Shown: positions 45,517-54,959, counted from the first letter of the stretch. The stretch: 64,000 bases of DNA from Candidatus Jettenia sp. AMX2 (GCA_030583665.1 CP129469.1:2781043-2845042); one strand, 5' to 3'. The notes: generated from the letters alone by a model not told the origin. Translations and numbers: made by a program.

Positions 45517-47597
45517 AAGGAATTAGTCCAAAAAAAGAACAGGCCCTCTGGCAGTCGGGAATAGCCTCGTGGGAGGATTTTGAATCAAGCAGACCCAAAC
45601 AATTCCCCTTATTTAAATTCATAGATGAATTGAACAGTTCACTCTTTTGTTCCTCAAGAAAAGCCTTGGAAAAAGAGGATGTTGATTTTTTTGCAAAACT
45701 TTTACCAAATCAGGAGTATTATAGAATTGCACTGACATTTCCCGAAAAAACCTTATTTTTAGACATAGAAACAACAGGCCTAAGCAAATATTACGATACG
45801 ATTACTTTAGTCGGTTGGAGCCTGAATGGTGAATATGGTGTATTCATAAAAGGAAGCAGTGACAAGGCTTTTCGGTCAGTAATGTCAAAAGCAAAAATCA
45901 TTATTACTTTTAACGGTTCTCTTTTTGACCTGCCTTTCCTTCGAAAAGAATTTCCGGATTTACTTATCCCGATGTGTCATATCGATCTGCGTTTTTTCGC
46001 AAAACGGGTTGGTCTGTCAGGGGGACAAAAAGAGATTGAAAAATTACTTGAAATAAAAAGGCCAAAGAATATTTCTTACGTAGGAGGAGAAACTGCTGCG
46101 TTATTTTGGTATAAATACCGGTGGGGTGACACATCTGCACTTAAACAACTTATTTCTTATAATCATGCAGACATAGAAGGTATGAAGTTTATTTTTGATA
46201 GAGTAGTTGAAAGTTTTTTGGGAAAAAAACAATTTCCATTACCAGCATACTCCCTGCACCGGTTTACAAAAAATAAAAGCAAAATAGAATGGGACGGCAC
46301 AAAACCAGGTATTAATGGCGGAATTAAAATACATCCATACGAAGGGAAGTATGGTCCAATGATTTCTTTAAAGGATCTAAACATTCCCCGGTACCTGTCT
46401 GGCTTTCGGGTTGTTGGCATCGATCTTACAGGCAGTGAAATTCGGCCTTCAGGATGGTGTTTGCTGCAAGGCAACCATGCAATTACTCAATGCCTTGGTT
46501 CTGATGCCGGGATTATAGAAAAAACAGTGGGATCATTACCAACGTTGGTTTCTATTGACTCACCTCTCTCAATTCCTTCAGGGAGGACATCTGTTCGTGA
46601 TGATGATCCGGGACGGAATATCTATGGTATTATGAGGCATTGTGAAAGGGTATTAAAGAAAAGGGGAGTAAATGTATACCCATGTTTGATTCCCAGCATG
46701 CAAAATTTGACAGCCCGGGGTATAAGGCTTGCCAATCATTTTCGAAGTATGGGTATTCCTGTTATTGAAAGTTATCCAGGTGCCGCCCAGGATATAATGG
46801 GCATTCCAAGGAAGGGGTTAAGCCAGGAATTCCTTGCTGCAGGACTTGAAAAATTTGGAATCAAGGGAGACTTTGTTAGTAATCCGGTTAGCCATGATGA
46901 ACTTGATGCTATTACTTCAGCCATTGTTGGCCTCTTTTTTTGGAGTGGCAAATTTGAAGCATTAGGAAACATTGAAGAAGAATATCTAATCATTCCGGAT
47001 TTGAAGACTGATCCAACTATCTGGAGAGAACGTAAGGTTATAGGATTGAGCGGGCCCATTGCCGCTGGTAAAACTACCATTGGTAATTTCCTGAAATCAA
47101 AGGGGTTCAACTATGGAAGTTTTAGTCTCGTTTTAGAAAGCATTTTACAGGAACGTGGTTTAGAGTCTTGTCGTCAAACCTCACAGTACGCCGGGGAAAA
47201 GGTATATAAGAATCAGGGACAACGATGGCTATGCAAAAAACTTATACAAATGCTTCCAAATCAGGGTAATATAGTAATCGATGGCTTGCGCCATCCTGAT
47301 GACCATTCGTATTTGGTAGAAACTTTTGGACATGCTTTTCTCCATATACATCTTGACGCACCACAAGAGGTTCTGATTGAAAGATATATTGCCAATGGAA
47401 ATAGTAAGGAAGATTTTATGAAGGCAATTTCTCATCCGGTTGAAATGAATGTATACAAATTGTCTTCTCTTGCCCATGCTGTAATAAACAACACAAGCAG
47501 TATCGGGTCTTTTAAGACAAAGATAATCAATACTATTGATACTGTTTATAAAAGGCAAAGAATGAAAAACGTCTGGAACAATTTGTCAGACCTGTGA
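45489..47597 (+). CDS. Three-domain protein: HhH/DEDD exonuclease - DUF429 - P-loop kinase
   Basis: 702 residues. Residues about 1-30 carry a helix-hairpin-helix-like FQHIKGISPKKEQALWQSGI. About 85-240 is a YprB-type RNase H-like 3'-5' exonuclease: FLDIETTGLS (Exo I), IITFNGSLFDLPFL (Exo II) and YNHADIEGM (Exo III). About 300-510 is DUF429, another RNase H-fold domain, with VVGIDLTGSE, VSIDSPLS, VIESYPGAAQ and SHDELDAITSAIVG. About 517-700 is a P-loop kinase resembling dephospho-CoA or nucleotide kinases: GLSGPIAAGKTT, VIDGLRHPDD and LHIHLDAP..LIERY. I do not know this architecture as a described protein. Lies in a defence-like island. ATG preferred to an upstream TTG. Confidence 0.8.
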   Translation: MLSRTFQHIKGISPKKEQALWQSGIASWEDFESSRPKQFPLFKFIDELNSSLFCSSRKALEKEDVDFFAKLLPNQEYYRIALTFPEKTLFLDIETTGLSKYYDTITLVGWSLNGEYGVFIKGSSDKAFRSVMSKAKIIITFNGSLFDLPFLRKEFPDLLIPMCHIDLRFFAKRVGLSGGQKEIEKLLEIKRPKNISYVGGETAALFWYKYRWGDTSALKQLISYNHADIEGMKFIFDRVVESFLGKKQFPLPAYSLHRFTKNKSKIEWDGTKPGINGGIKIHPYEGKYGPMISLKDLNIPRYLSGFRVVGIDLTGSEIRPSGWCLLQGNHAITQCLGSDAGIIEKTVGSLPTLVSIDSPLSIPSGRTSVRDDDPGRNIYGIMRHCERVLKKRGVNVYPCLIPSMQNLTARGIRLANHFRSMGIPVIESYPGAAQDIMGIPRKGLSQEFLAAGLEKFGIKGDFVSNPVSHDELDAITSAIVGLFFWSGKFEALGNIEEEYLIIPDLKTDPTIWRERKVIGLSGPIAAGKTTIGNFLKSKGFNYGSFSLVLESILQERGLESCRQTSQYAGEKVYKNQGQRWLCKKLIQMLPNQGNIVIDGLRHPDDHSYLVETFGHAFLHIHLDAPQEVLIERYIANGNSKEDFMKAISHPVEMNVYKLSSLAHAVINNTSSIGSFKTKIINTIDTVYKRQRMKNVWNNLSDL

Positions 47598-47953
47598 TTC
47601 CTTATTCTCATTTATGCTTCAGCATTATCATCAAATAAAAAGGGAACACCTTAATAAAAAAATTAAAATATGAGATTTTTCCTTTTTTAGATATCGCCTA
47701 CGCAGAAATAGGCCTCAAAGACTCAAAATTGAAAGCCTTCCATACCATCTATAATGAGGTTAAACAGAGCTACCGCAAAATATGGTCTCCATTTCACTTA
47801 ATACCGGAATTATTGTTCGTAAAAATAGTGCCGGTCCTCATTCTCCCCCAGAATAAAAACACTTGACAATATTTAAAAGCATTCTAATGTAACAACAATA
47901 ATATTGTATAACATATTTGTTATATAATAACTCTTCATTATCGGAGGTGCGTT
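47598..47953 (+). other. Intergenic region with an unidentified coding remnant and promoter
   Basis: Codons 47654-47866 stay open without a start (DIAYAEIGLKDSKLKAFHTI... ending before TGA) and look protein-like, a likely gene remnant I cannot name. TTGACA at 47863-47868 with TAATGT 16 bases on may be a promoter for the ATPase gene. The inverted repeat TATAACA-TATT-TGTTATA (47907-47924) lies between it and the gene and could be an operator. Confidence 0.45.
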
Positions 47954-49315
47954 ATGGAAGGACCTGGTTTTGTTATTGGTAACATAGCCAAGGGGAGTGA
48001 TTTGTGGGACAGACAGGAAGAAATAAAGAATATTACTCATGCTCTTAAAACAAGTTCTGTTTTACTAAATGCTCCGAGAAGATTCGGAAAACCAGTATTA
48101 TGTATAAGATTTATGAATCATCCGACAAGTTGAAGGTTGTTTTTCAAGACACTGAAGGCATGCGCGATCCTCAGGATTTCATTGCAAGGTTAACGGCAGA
48201 AGTATTTCTCGATAACAATTTTTGGGATAAGATTGCCTCCTGGGTAAAGAAAAGGATTCCGTCAATAGAAGAAATTGGGTTAAGTCTTGGAAAGGCAGAT
48301 GAGATTAGTGCCGCTGATTTCAGATTAAAGATAAGAGAAAGTATTGGTGAAGATTGGCAAGGGAAAGGCATTGAGCTTATATCAAAAATAGAAAAATATT
48401 CAGGAGAAATTCTCTTTATCCGACATTCGAGAGGTTTTTATATCTCTTGTAATTTCAAAGGCTTATGAAACTGATATTTTATTGTTTAATTAGTTAAATC
48501 ATTAAATAACAATGACTTAACAATTAGACTTCTCGAATGTCAGCTTTATTCTTGATGAATTGCCGTTACTTGTTCAGAATATTACCCGTAAAGAAGGAAA
48601 GAAAACAGCTTATGATTTTATGCACTGGTTTCGCTCAATAAGACAATTGCCGGAGTTGTCACATGTAAAATGGCTTGTTTGTGGTTCTATAGGAATTGAG
48701 CATATATTGAGTCAAATTGCAGCAGGGTCTCAGGTAATTAACGATTTTCAGATAATAAGAATAAAATCTTTTTCTGAGATAGACGCCCAGGAATACATAA
48801 GAGCCATTTTAAAAAAGGAAGGTCAAATGAATAAGGTTGAAATGACTGTGGTAGACGAGATTATGAAAACAATTGGAGCTCCAGTACCATACTTTATTCA
48901 AATATTACTTTATGAAAGTCTTAATGAAATGCGAAGGTGTAAAAGAAAAACATTAGATAAAAGCATTATTTCTAAGGCTTACAAGGGGGGAGTTTTAGGA
49001 CCTGCCAGCAGGACTTACTTTGAGCATTATTTTACGCGGTTAAAGGACTATTACAATAAAGAAAGAGAAGATATTGCAAAAAGGTTGATTCTTGAGGTGG
49101 CAAGAAAGGAAAAGGTCAAGAAGACAGAATTATTTAGATTGTTCAGGCAAGAAAGCAAAGGCAAGTTGGGTGACGAAGTTCTAAGCTATCTCTTAACGGA
49201 CATTGAAAACGATTTTTATGTTTCTTATGATGCAGAAAATCAATATTACAGTTTTGCAACCAATATCCTTAGAGACTGGTGGCTAAGATACTATGATTTG
49301 GTGGAGGAGGAATAA
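47954..49315 (+). pseudogene. AAA ATPase, disrupted by frameshift and MITE
   Basis: GGAGGTG precedes the ATG. The chain starts MEGPGFVIGNIAKGSDLWDR, then LLNAPRRFGK, the Walker A. It breaks at the AAAA run 48088-48091; one extra A gives FGKTSIMYKIYES and leads into the next frame. That frame is interrupted at GEILFI by a 124-bp insertion. Removing it joins GEILFI to LDELPLLVQNI, restoring a Walker B (ILFILDE). The rest (to LVEEE) is an archaeal-type ATPase with a winged-helix-like C-terminus. The intact protein would be about 413 residues. The next ATPase gene starts 2 bases after its stop. Confidence 0.85.
48420..48543. mobile_element. 124-bp MITE in the AAA ATPase gene
   Basis: Terminal inverted repeats CCGACATTCGAGAGG and CTGACATTCGAGAAG (after reverse complement, two mismatches in 15) bound an AT-rich interior with no coding capacity. 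The 6-bp direct repeat CTTTAT flanks it on both sides (48414-48419 and 48544-48549). Excision with one copy of the repeat restores the host reading frame and its Walker B motif exactly. No transposase with these ends is in the window, so it was moved in trans. Confidence 0.88.
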
Positions 49316-49317
49316 TC

Positions 49318-51398
49318 ATGAAGTTTTATAAATATACACCTGCCTTGCTTGATCCTAAAATATTTAAGGAGACTCTCGTTGGCAGAAACATAGAATTGGA
49401 TAACCTCAAACGAATATTAAAAGACGCTTCTTCTGGAAGGAGTATTTCTCATGCGATATTTGTTGGACCTAAAGGTATCGGTAAAACCCATATTTTGCGG
49501 ACACTTTATTATGCTATAAGGGGCGAGATAAAAATAAAAGGAATTGATGCCTATAAAAAGAAATTTATTCCTGTAATATTTTCCGAAGAAGAATACATTG
49601 GAGATATAACAAAATTTTTCTTACTAGTTTTATGGTACCTTAAAGAATCGGAATTAGAAAGTATCCCCCCGATCCCGGCAGAATTGATTAAACCTGTTAA
49701 ATTAGATATTAAACAAAGAGAACTTGCACTTTCGTATTTTAAGACATTGAAGAAAAAAACTGGCAAAATATTACTACTCCTTGTTGATAATCTGAACGAT
49801 ATTATTGAACGATTTAATGTTGAAGATCAGTCCTCCTTAAGGGAGGTATTGATGATGTATGATAGTATTCTGCTGATAGGTTCAGCTCCAACACTCTTTG
49901 ATTCAATTGTTAATCATAATAGACCACTTTACAATTTTTTTGAAATTATCTGGCTTAAGGATTTACCATTTGATGATACGGCAACACTTCTTAAAAGGTA
50001 TGCTGCTATTGAAGGCAAAAATGAACTTATAGAAAAAATAAATCAAGCTGAAGCTAAACTAAAGGCAATACATGAATTAACCGGTGGCAATCCGAGGCTT
50101 ATTTTAAGTCTTTATCATATTATTGTTGAAGGAGATATTAGTTCTATTGAAACAACTTTTCTCAAACTCCTTGACGAACTTTCCCCTTATTTTAGAGAAC
50201 GAATGAAGGATCTTTCTTCCCAACAACGCGACATCATTGATACAATAGCCCAAGCAGAGAAACTCCTTACTCCTACTGAAATGTCTAGCCGATGTTATAT
50301 GCCGGTCAACGTTGTGAACTCTCAATTAAAAAGATTGGAAAAGATAGGATATATTCGTAAATCAGTTAAAAAGGGCGTGAAAAGGGTTTTTTATGATTTA
50401 AATGAGAAACTTTTCAGCCTCTGGAGACAGATGCGTGTAGAAGCAGGAAAACGAAGACTTGGTTTTATTGTGAAATTTCTTGAAATTTGGTTTACAAAAG
50501 ATGAACTACTTCAACATCTTGATAAGACATTAGCTCAAATACATGAAAAATTACTATTTGATAATGCTGAAATTCAATGCGATTTGAGTAGACTTTGGTA
50601 TATATATATATAAAGGAAGCTATTCCTGAATTTAGAAATGCTCCCACAGTTTGTGTTGCATGCAATCGTAAAGACTACGGTGTTGCTTTGGGAATGACTG
50701 ATAATTTATTAAAGAACAAGCCACGTGATGTGGAAGTTTTGTATACACAGGCTTGCATATATGATAGATTAAAAAATTATGATAAGGCAATAGAAGCAAT
50801 TAAGAAAGTGGTCAAAATAAAGCCAGAAGATTATAAGGCATTGAATAAGCTTAGCAAAATGTATATTAAACAAAAAGAATACGAGAATGCATTAGAATTA
50901 ATTAAAAAAGCGATAAAAATAAAACCAGATTTATATGAGGCTTGGGATGGTCTTGGTCATGTATATGTCGAGCTTAATAGAAATGAAGAGGCAATAGAGG
51001 CATATAAAAAAGCCATTGAAATAAAACCAAACGCTCATAACATATGGCATATATGGCATAGTCTTGGTCAGGAGTCTTTAAGCTGACTTTCTCATGTGTC
51101 TGAGGAATATGCAACGAGAAAAGATAAAATGTTTAACGCATATGTGAGAGCATTTAAGAATCTTCTTGAGTTTGAAAAGCTTTATATACTAAAGCAAGCG
51201 GTTCAAGAAATAGAAAAGACTGAACAAAATGATTTATTGGAGTTTTTATCTCCTTACTCAGTGCTTATAAGATATATAGAAACTAAAGACAAAGAAATCA
51301 TTGAAAGACTGCGTTATGAAGAAAGAATTATCATAGAAGAAATGTTAAAGACCGTCGAAGAAAAAACTATGGGACACGTAGGTTCGCATTTTAAATAA
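49318..51398 (+). pseudogene. AAA ATPase with TPR domain, split at a (TA)7 tract and a TGA
   Basis: Frame 1 (49318-50613, 431 residues) is an AAA ATPase: FKETLVGRNIELDNLKR, Walker A GPKGIGKTH, Walker B ILLLLVDNLND, sensor-like ILLIGSAP, then a winged-helix region. It ends in WYIYI-stop within (TA)7 at 50599-50612. Removing one TA unit continues directly into WYIYIKEAIPEF and three to four TPR repeats (YKALNKLSKMYIKQKEYENA, YEAWDGLGHVYVELNRNEEA) up to a TGA at 51084. The same frame then stays open from 51087 to 51398 (SEEYATRKDKMFNAYVRAFK), so that TGA is probably a sense-to-stop change. The whole would be about 690 residues, STAND-like. The TPR part begins at 50595 as an independent frame. 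Confidence 0.75.
50599..50612 (+). repeat. (TA)7 dinucleotide tract at the ATPase-TPR junction
   Basis: Seven TA units place the ATPase frame into a stop (TAA). Six units would fuse it in frame to the TPR domain; four would change the frame differently. Such tracts mutate by slipped-strand mispairing, so this could be a phase-variation switch, or a read error. Confidence 0.6.
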
Positions 51399-51452
51399 TA
51401 GTTTTGTGGTCAGGTTGAGGAGAGAAACCCAAAACTGTAAGACACAGCAGAA

Positions 51453-51832
51453 TTTTGCGTTATAATTCATTACATGATTGAGCTTTATTGTTATTCAAAA
51501 TATGGGACCAGAATACCAATTTAAATTATTTAAATCCTTCAAAAGTAGGAGGTATAAAATGGAAGATTATAGAAATTGCATAACCGTTAACCCTAAAATA
51601 CATTTTGGGAGACCATACATAAAAGGTACCAGAATAACCGTTGATTTCGTATTGATGTATAATGTTAAAAACAGGTTCGCAATTTAGTTGAGAAACGAAT
51701 TCCAACAACCTCATAAGAAATAGTAAAGCTTAATGCAATTTTGAATTTTCTCAAGGTTTCCCTGTATTGGGTGAAGAAATATCGGATTTTTGTGAACAGG
51801 AAAAGATCACTTCTGATGTTGATACTTACTAC
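51453..51832 (+). pseudogene. Toxin-antitoxin segment, partial copy (B)
   Basis: This repeats 44113-44279 (upstream region and first 29 codons of the DUF433 gene, MEDYRNCITVNPKIHFGRPY) and then 44776-44960 (after the toxin and into the HEPN-partner start). About 496 bases, including the rest of the antitoxin and nearly all of the toxin, are missing. The two joints fall at GTTGAT and CGTATTGAT. The antitoxin is thus truncated and the toxin lost. Confidence 0.8.
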
Positions 51833-51989
51833 CTTCGCAATTCGAGGGGTGGGCAAACCGCTAAGCCAGCAAATTCAAGGGATCGTGTAAAAAGGTCGGC
51901 ACTACATGCCATTTTGAAAATTAACCCCCTAAAATCAAGAGTCTCATGGCAATATTTGCCCAAAAATAACCTTTTCTAAGTACGAAATG

Positions 51990-52090
51990 CAAAAGTCAGG
52001 CTAAGAAAGAGGCAGGGGGATTTTTGCCTTATGTGCAGGGCATTTCAGCCGTAATGATCATATTAATGGGTGTGAAGTTATTGATGTAAA
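51990..52090 (+). pseudogene. Fragment of a second DsbD/UreH-like gene
   Basis: Translating from about 51999 gives AKKEAGGFLPYVQGISAVMI followed by ILMGVKLLM and TAA, a diverged copy (roughly 80% at DNA level) of the last 30 codons of the gene ending at 39758. Nothing upstream matches the rest of that gene. It is therefore the 3' stump of a paralogue, and marks the right side of the island. Confidence 0.75.
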
Positions 52091-52129
52091 CAGAGCAAAT
52101 TTCAGGAACCACAGATTACAAAGTCTGGT

Positions 52130-52385
52130 GAAACCTCAACCAAAAAGACTTACCACGAAGCACCTGACGCGGCCTTTGGCCGCAACCAAATTCGAAAAAC
52201 GAATATCGAAATACGAAACAATTTTAAATGACAAAAAACTCAATGTTCCAAACTTTATGTAAGCCTTATCTAATCAAAGTCTTACAATTGTGCAATTGTA
52301 AAAACAAGTACAAAAAACAAGAAGTTGATGGATAGTAGTACAAAGTTTACGAAGGACACGAAGAAAAACATAATTTTATGGAATT
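52130..52385 (+). repeat. Dispersed repeat B, most complete copy
   Basis: ACCACGAAGCACCTGACGCG leads into the hairpin GCGGCCTTTGGCCGC, CAACCAAATTCGAAA, then TTCCAAACTTTATGTAAGCC, the CTTACAATTGTGCAATTG variant of the core, and AGTAGTACAAAGTTTACGAAGGA. About 250 bases. It follows the UreH-like stump directly. The rest of the region to 52676 shows no gene. Confidence 0.7.
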
Positions 52386-52676
52386 TGAGAATGGTTTCTT
52401 CATAATGGATTTCCTTAATAAAAGTTAAAAGGTGCTTAAATTATATTAAGAATGCCATAATATTGAGCTATTCTCAACCCTTATTTTTCAGGACATTTCA
52501 GCAAGCAAGTACCTTCTATCCCTTGTGTTTCCTATCTCTAAGAGATTTTTTGTCTATTTGAACACAACATCTGTGTAAAAACATAGTTAGAAGTGCAAGA
52601 CTTCCGTGCTCATTGGGACAAGAAATTTGAAAATCAATCTTGCGCTTAAATTACACTTAATGTATATTTTCATAAA

Positions 52677-52991
52677 ATGGAGATTGAAAAAGTTATCGAG
52701 GCAATTCGAGCAAAGAAAATTCGAATCACAGATCATGCTGATGAAGAAGCGCAAGCTGACAAACTCAAATATGAAGAAGTATACTTCTCAGTTTTAAACG
52801 GAGAAATAATTGAAGATTACCCTGAAGACAAACCCTATCCCAGTTGTTTAATTTATGGCCAAACATTCGCCGGCGAACCAGTTCATTCGGTCTGGGCGTA
52901 TAATCAAGAAACTGAATGGGCGGTACTAATCACAGTCTACAGACCAGATCCTCAACGTTGGATTGATTATAAAGTCAGAAAGAAAAAATAA
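52677..52991 (+). CDS. DUF4258 toxin-like protein
   Basis: 104 residues. DUF4258 proteins have a small RelE/HicA-like fold: IRITDHADEEAQADKLKYEE (HADEEAxxD motif), VLNGEIIEDYPEDKPYPSCLIYGQ and the ending VYRPDPQRWIDYKVRKKK, with the conserved Y-x-P-D-P-x-x-W. They are predicted RNase toxins paired with a YgiT zinc-finger antitoxin, which overlaps its stop here (TAATG). Confidence 0.87.
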   Translation: MEIEKVIEAIRAKKIRITDHADEEAQADKLKYEEVYFSVLNGEIIEDYPEDKPYPSCLIYGQTFAGEPVHSVWAYNQETEWAVLITVYRPDPQRWIDYKVRKKK

Positions 52992-53239
52992 TGAAGCCTT
53001 TTAATAAATGCCCTATCTGTGGCAATGAACTTATCGAAAAAGATGTGGAGAAAATTCTTCGTGGCGGCAAGCATACCGCTATTGTAACTGTGCGCGCTGA
53101 AGTTTGCCAGCATTGCGGGGAACGTTTATATTCTGAGGAACAGGTCCGCCTTTTTGAACAAATTCGGACTAAGCTTGCTAAGGAGCAAACTCAAGAATAC
53201 GAGCTTATGGGGAAATCATATTACGTACCCCTTGACTGA
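52991..53239 (+). CDS. YgiT-type zinc-finger protein (antitoxin)
   Basis: 82 residues. CPICGNELIEKDVEK and CQHCGERLYSEEQV form the YgiT/MqsA zinc finger (two CxxC pairs); between them is THTAIVTVRAEV-like VTVRAEVC. The MqsA DNA-binding C-terminal helix-turn-helix is missing, as is usual for the short YgiT partners of DUF4258. It probably neutralises the preceding protein. Overlaps it by one base. Confidence 0.88.
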   Translation: MKPFNKCPICGNELIEKDVEKILRGGKHTAIVTVRAEVCQHCGERLYSEEQVRLFEQIRTKLAKEQTQEYELMGKSYYVPLD

Positions 53240-54269
53240 GCTGATTTCTAGCCTCAATCACTTTTGATAATTGATAAAACACCTCCCACATTCTCTTACT
53301 TCATCATACCTTAGGTTGTCATGAGACTGGAAAGCGAAGCCCACGAATGCATGGTTTGCCGGTACAAATTTTGGGGTCTATTGTGATACGTTTAAATTTC
53401 ATTTTTACCTTGATCTTTTAACATTTAATATAAAGTATACACTTACACATTAGGATAAGAGAGAATTATTTGTGTAGAAACTGATCTCTATTTCCTGATT
53501 CTCAGTCTTCCATCTTTATAAACACAAATTTTATTTAACAACTTACCGGCACTAATTCAGCCGCATAAAGTAAAACGGCTTGAATATCTTCAGGCTCTAA
53601 TTCAGGGTGATCTTCAAGCAGTTCCTTTACCGTAATTCAGTAATTTTCAACTATATACCCTTTTAGACCATATTTCACCTTATTTTTTCATTGCTAATCT
53701 AATACGAATTCTTTTTGCTATAGAGTACAATTAATTGAGAAGCCTGGGGAACCAGGTAGAATATCGTACACCCTCCCACGTTGCTTATTTTCGGTGGGCA
53801 ATGCCCACCCTACATTACTGAAGCCCCAAGAGCCAAACTTAATAGCTCCTCTGATCTCAGCAGGAATTCCTCAGTCTGGTCAGGGAATATTCCGAGTATT
53901 ACAATTACACAGATGAGACAGAAAATATCCTCAAATGGTAAATACGATTCGTGTTTTCGAACCAAAAGATTGCTTCGTAGCAAAGTTTACATTGAGTGAA
54001 AACGAATGTGTTCCCCGCAATGACATTTTTGAAATTCCTTAGTTTCTCTCTGTCTGCGCACAAACCAAAGACCCGCTTTCACCATAGTGCGTTTGATTTT
54101 ATTTTTTGATGTTATAACTGTTTTTGTTTTTCCAATCTGTGCAATCTGTGTAATCTGTGGTTCCTTTTCCCATCAGTAAGTTCGTCCTGTTTAGAGACAT
54201 ATTGCTTGCTTAAACACTGTGATAGCAGTAAAATCAAAATAAACGAACATTCACAGAAGGGAATGGGCA
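53240..54269. other. 1-kb region with a DUF433 remnant and repeats
   Basis: Most of this is non-coding. On the minus strand 53535-53632 keeps VKELLEDHPELEPEDIQAVL followed by LYAAELV, the C-terminal part of a DUF433 antitoxin with no start. A single GTAGGG-family hairpin lies inverted at 53793-53813. AT-rich sequence otherwise. The DUF6901 gene follows. Confidence 0.55.
53535..53632 (-). pseudogene. C-terminal remnant of a DUF433 antitoxin
   Basis: About 32 codons are preserved, matching the DUF433 helix-turn-helix end (PELEPEDIQAVLLYAAEL). The N-terminal half and any toxin are absent. It is a third trace of this antitoxin family in 10 kb, different in sequence from the two copies at 44 and 51.5 kb. 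Confidence 0.6.
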
Positions 54270-54959
54270 ATGAAAGAGATCATTACCTACATTTTCCATT
54301 TGAGGAATCAGGAAGAATCTGTATTCAGCGTCGATATTGAAAGACCGGACCGCACGGAAAATGCAAACAGGGAAATGCACCCGCCATGGACGAGATTAGA
54401 ATATCATCAATGTAGCAATTGTCCGCTTGTGACAGTAAACTGCAAATACTGTCCGGCTGCCGTTGACATCGAACATATTGCTGAAAAATTTCAAAAAATC
54501 CGTTCTATCGAACGGGCGGATATATGGGTGCATACAAAAGAACGTGCGTATTTCAAAAATTGTAATGTACAGGACGGTCTAACGTCACTCTTAGGGCTCG
54601 TATTGGCTTCAAGCGCCTGCCCTGTGTTTTCCAGGCTTAAACCACTTACCTACTTTCATCTGCCGTTTGCGACATTGGTTGAAACAATTCACCACCTCAT
54701 TGGCACCTACCTGATTAAACAGCATATGATTCACAGCGGTGGAACTTGTTCTCCGGACTGGGAACTGACCGGAATAAAAAACCTCTACAAGGAGCTGGAA
54801 ATCACTAATATTCATTTCATGAACCGAATTCGTAACGTATCGGTATTTGATGCGAATCTTAACGCGATACAGGTATTCGTGGCAATAGCGGGCCTGGTAG
54901 AAATGGATGTCAACGAAATCCTTACAGAGCTTGTTCCGCTTTTGGACAAGGGTTTTTGA
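54270..54959 (+). CDS. DUF6901-like conserved protein
   Basis: 229 residues, soluble, no signal peptide. N-terminal half carries WTRLEYHQCSNCPL and CKYCPAAVDIEHIAEKF, a four-Cys site that could bind zinc or a cluster. The rest is alpha-helical with SLLGLVLASSACPVFSRLKP, FHLPFATLVETIH and the conserved end DANLNAIQVFVAIAGLV. I recognise it as a conserved uncharacterised family (DUF6901, from memory). AAGGGAATGGGCA precedes the ATG. It is flanked by repeats and stands alone. Confidence 0.65.
   Translation: MKEIITYIFHLRNQEESVFSVDIERPDRTENANREMHPPWTRLEYHQCSNCPLVTVNCKYCPAAVDIEHIAEKFQKIRSIERADIWVHTKERAYFKNCNVQDGLTSLLGLVLASSACPVFSRLKPLTYFHLPFATLVETIHHLIGTYLIKQHMIHSGGTCSPDWELTGIKNLYKELEITNIHFMNRIRNVSVFDANLNAIQVFVAIAGLVEMDVNEILTELVPLLDKGF

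Noticed and set aside
48420-48543. Intron-like element in the ATPase
   Set aside because: Clear inverted ends and target duplication and no ribozyme or maturase features; a MITE explains it fully.
39900-53239. Integrated prophage or integrative element
   Set aside because: No integrase, capsid, conjugation gene or tRNA-derived attachment repeat was found.
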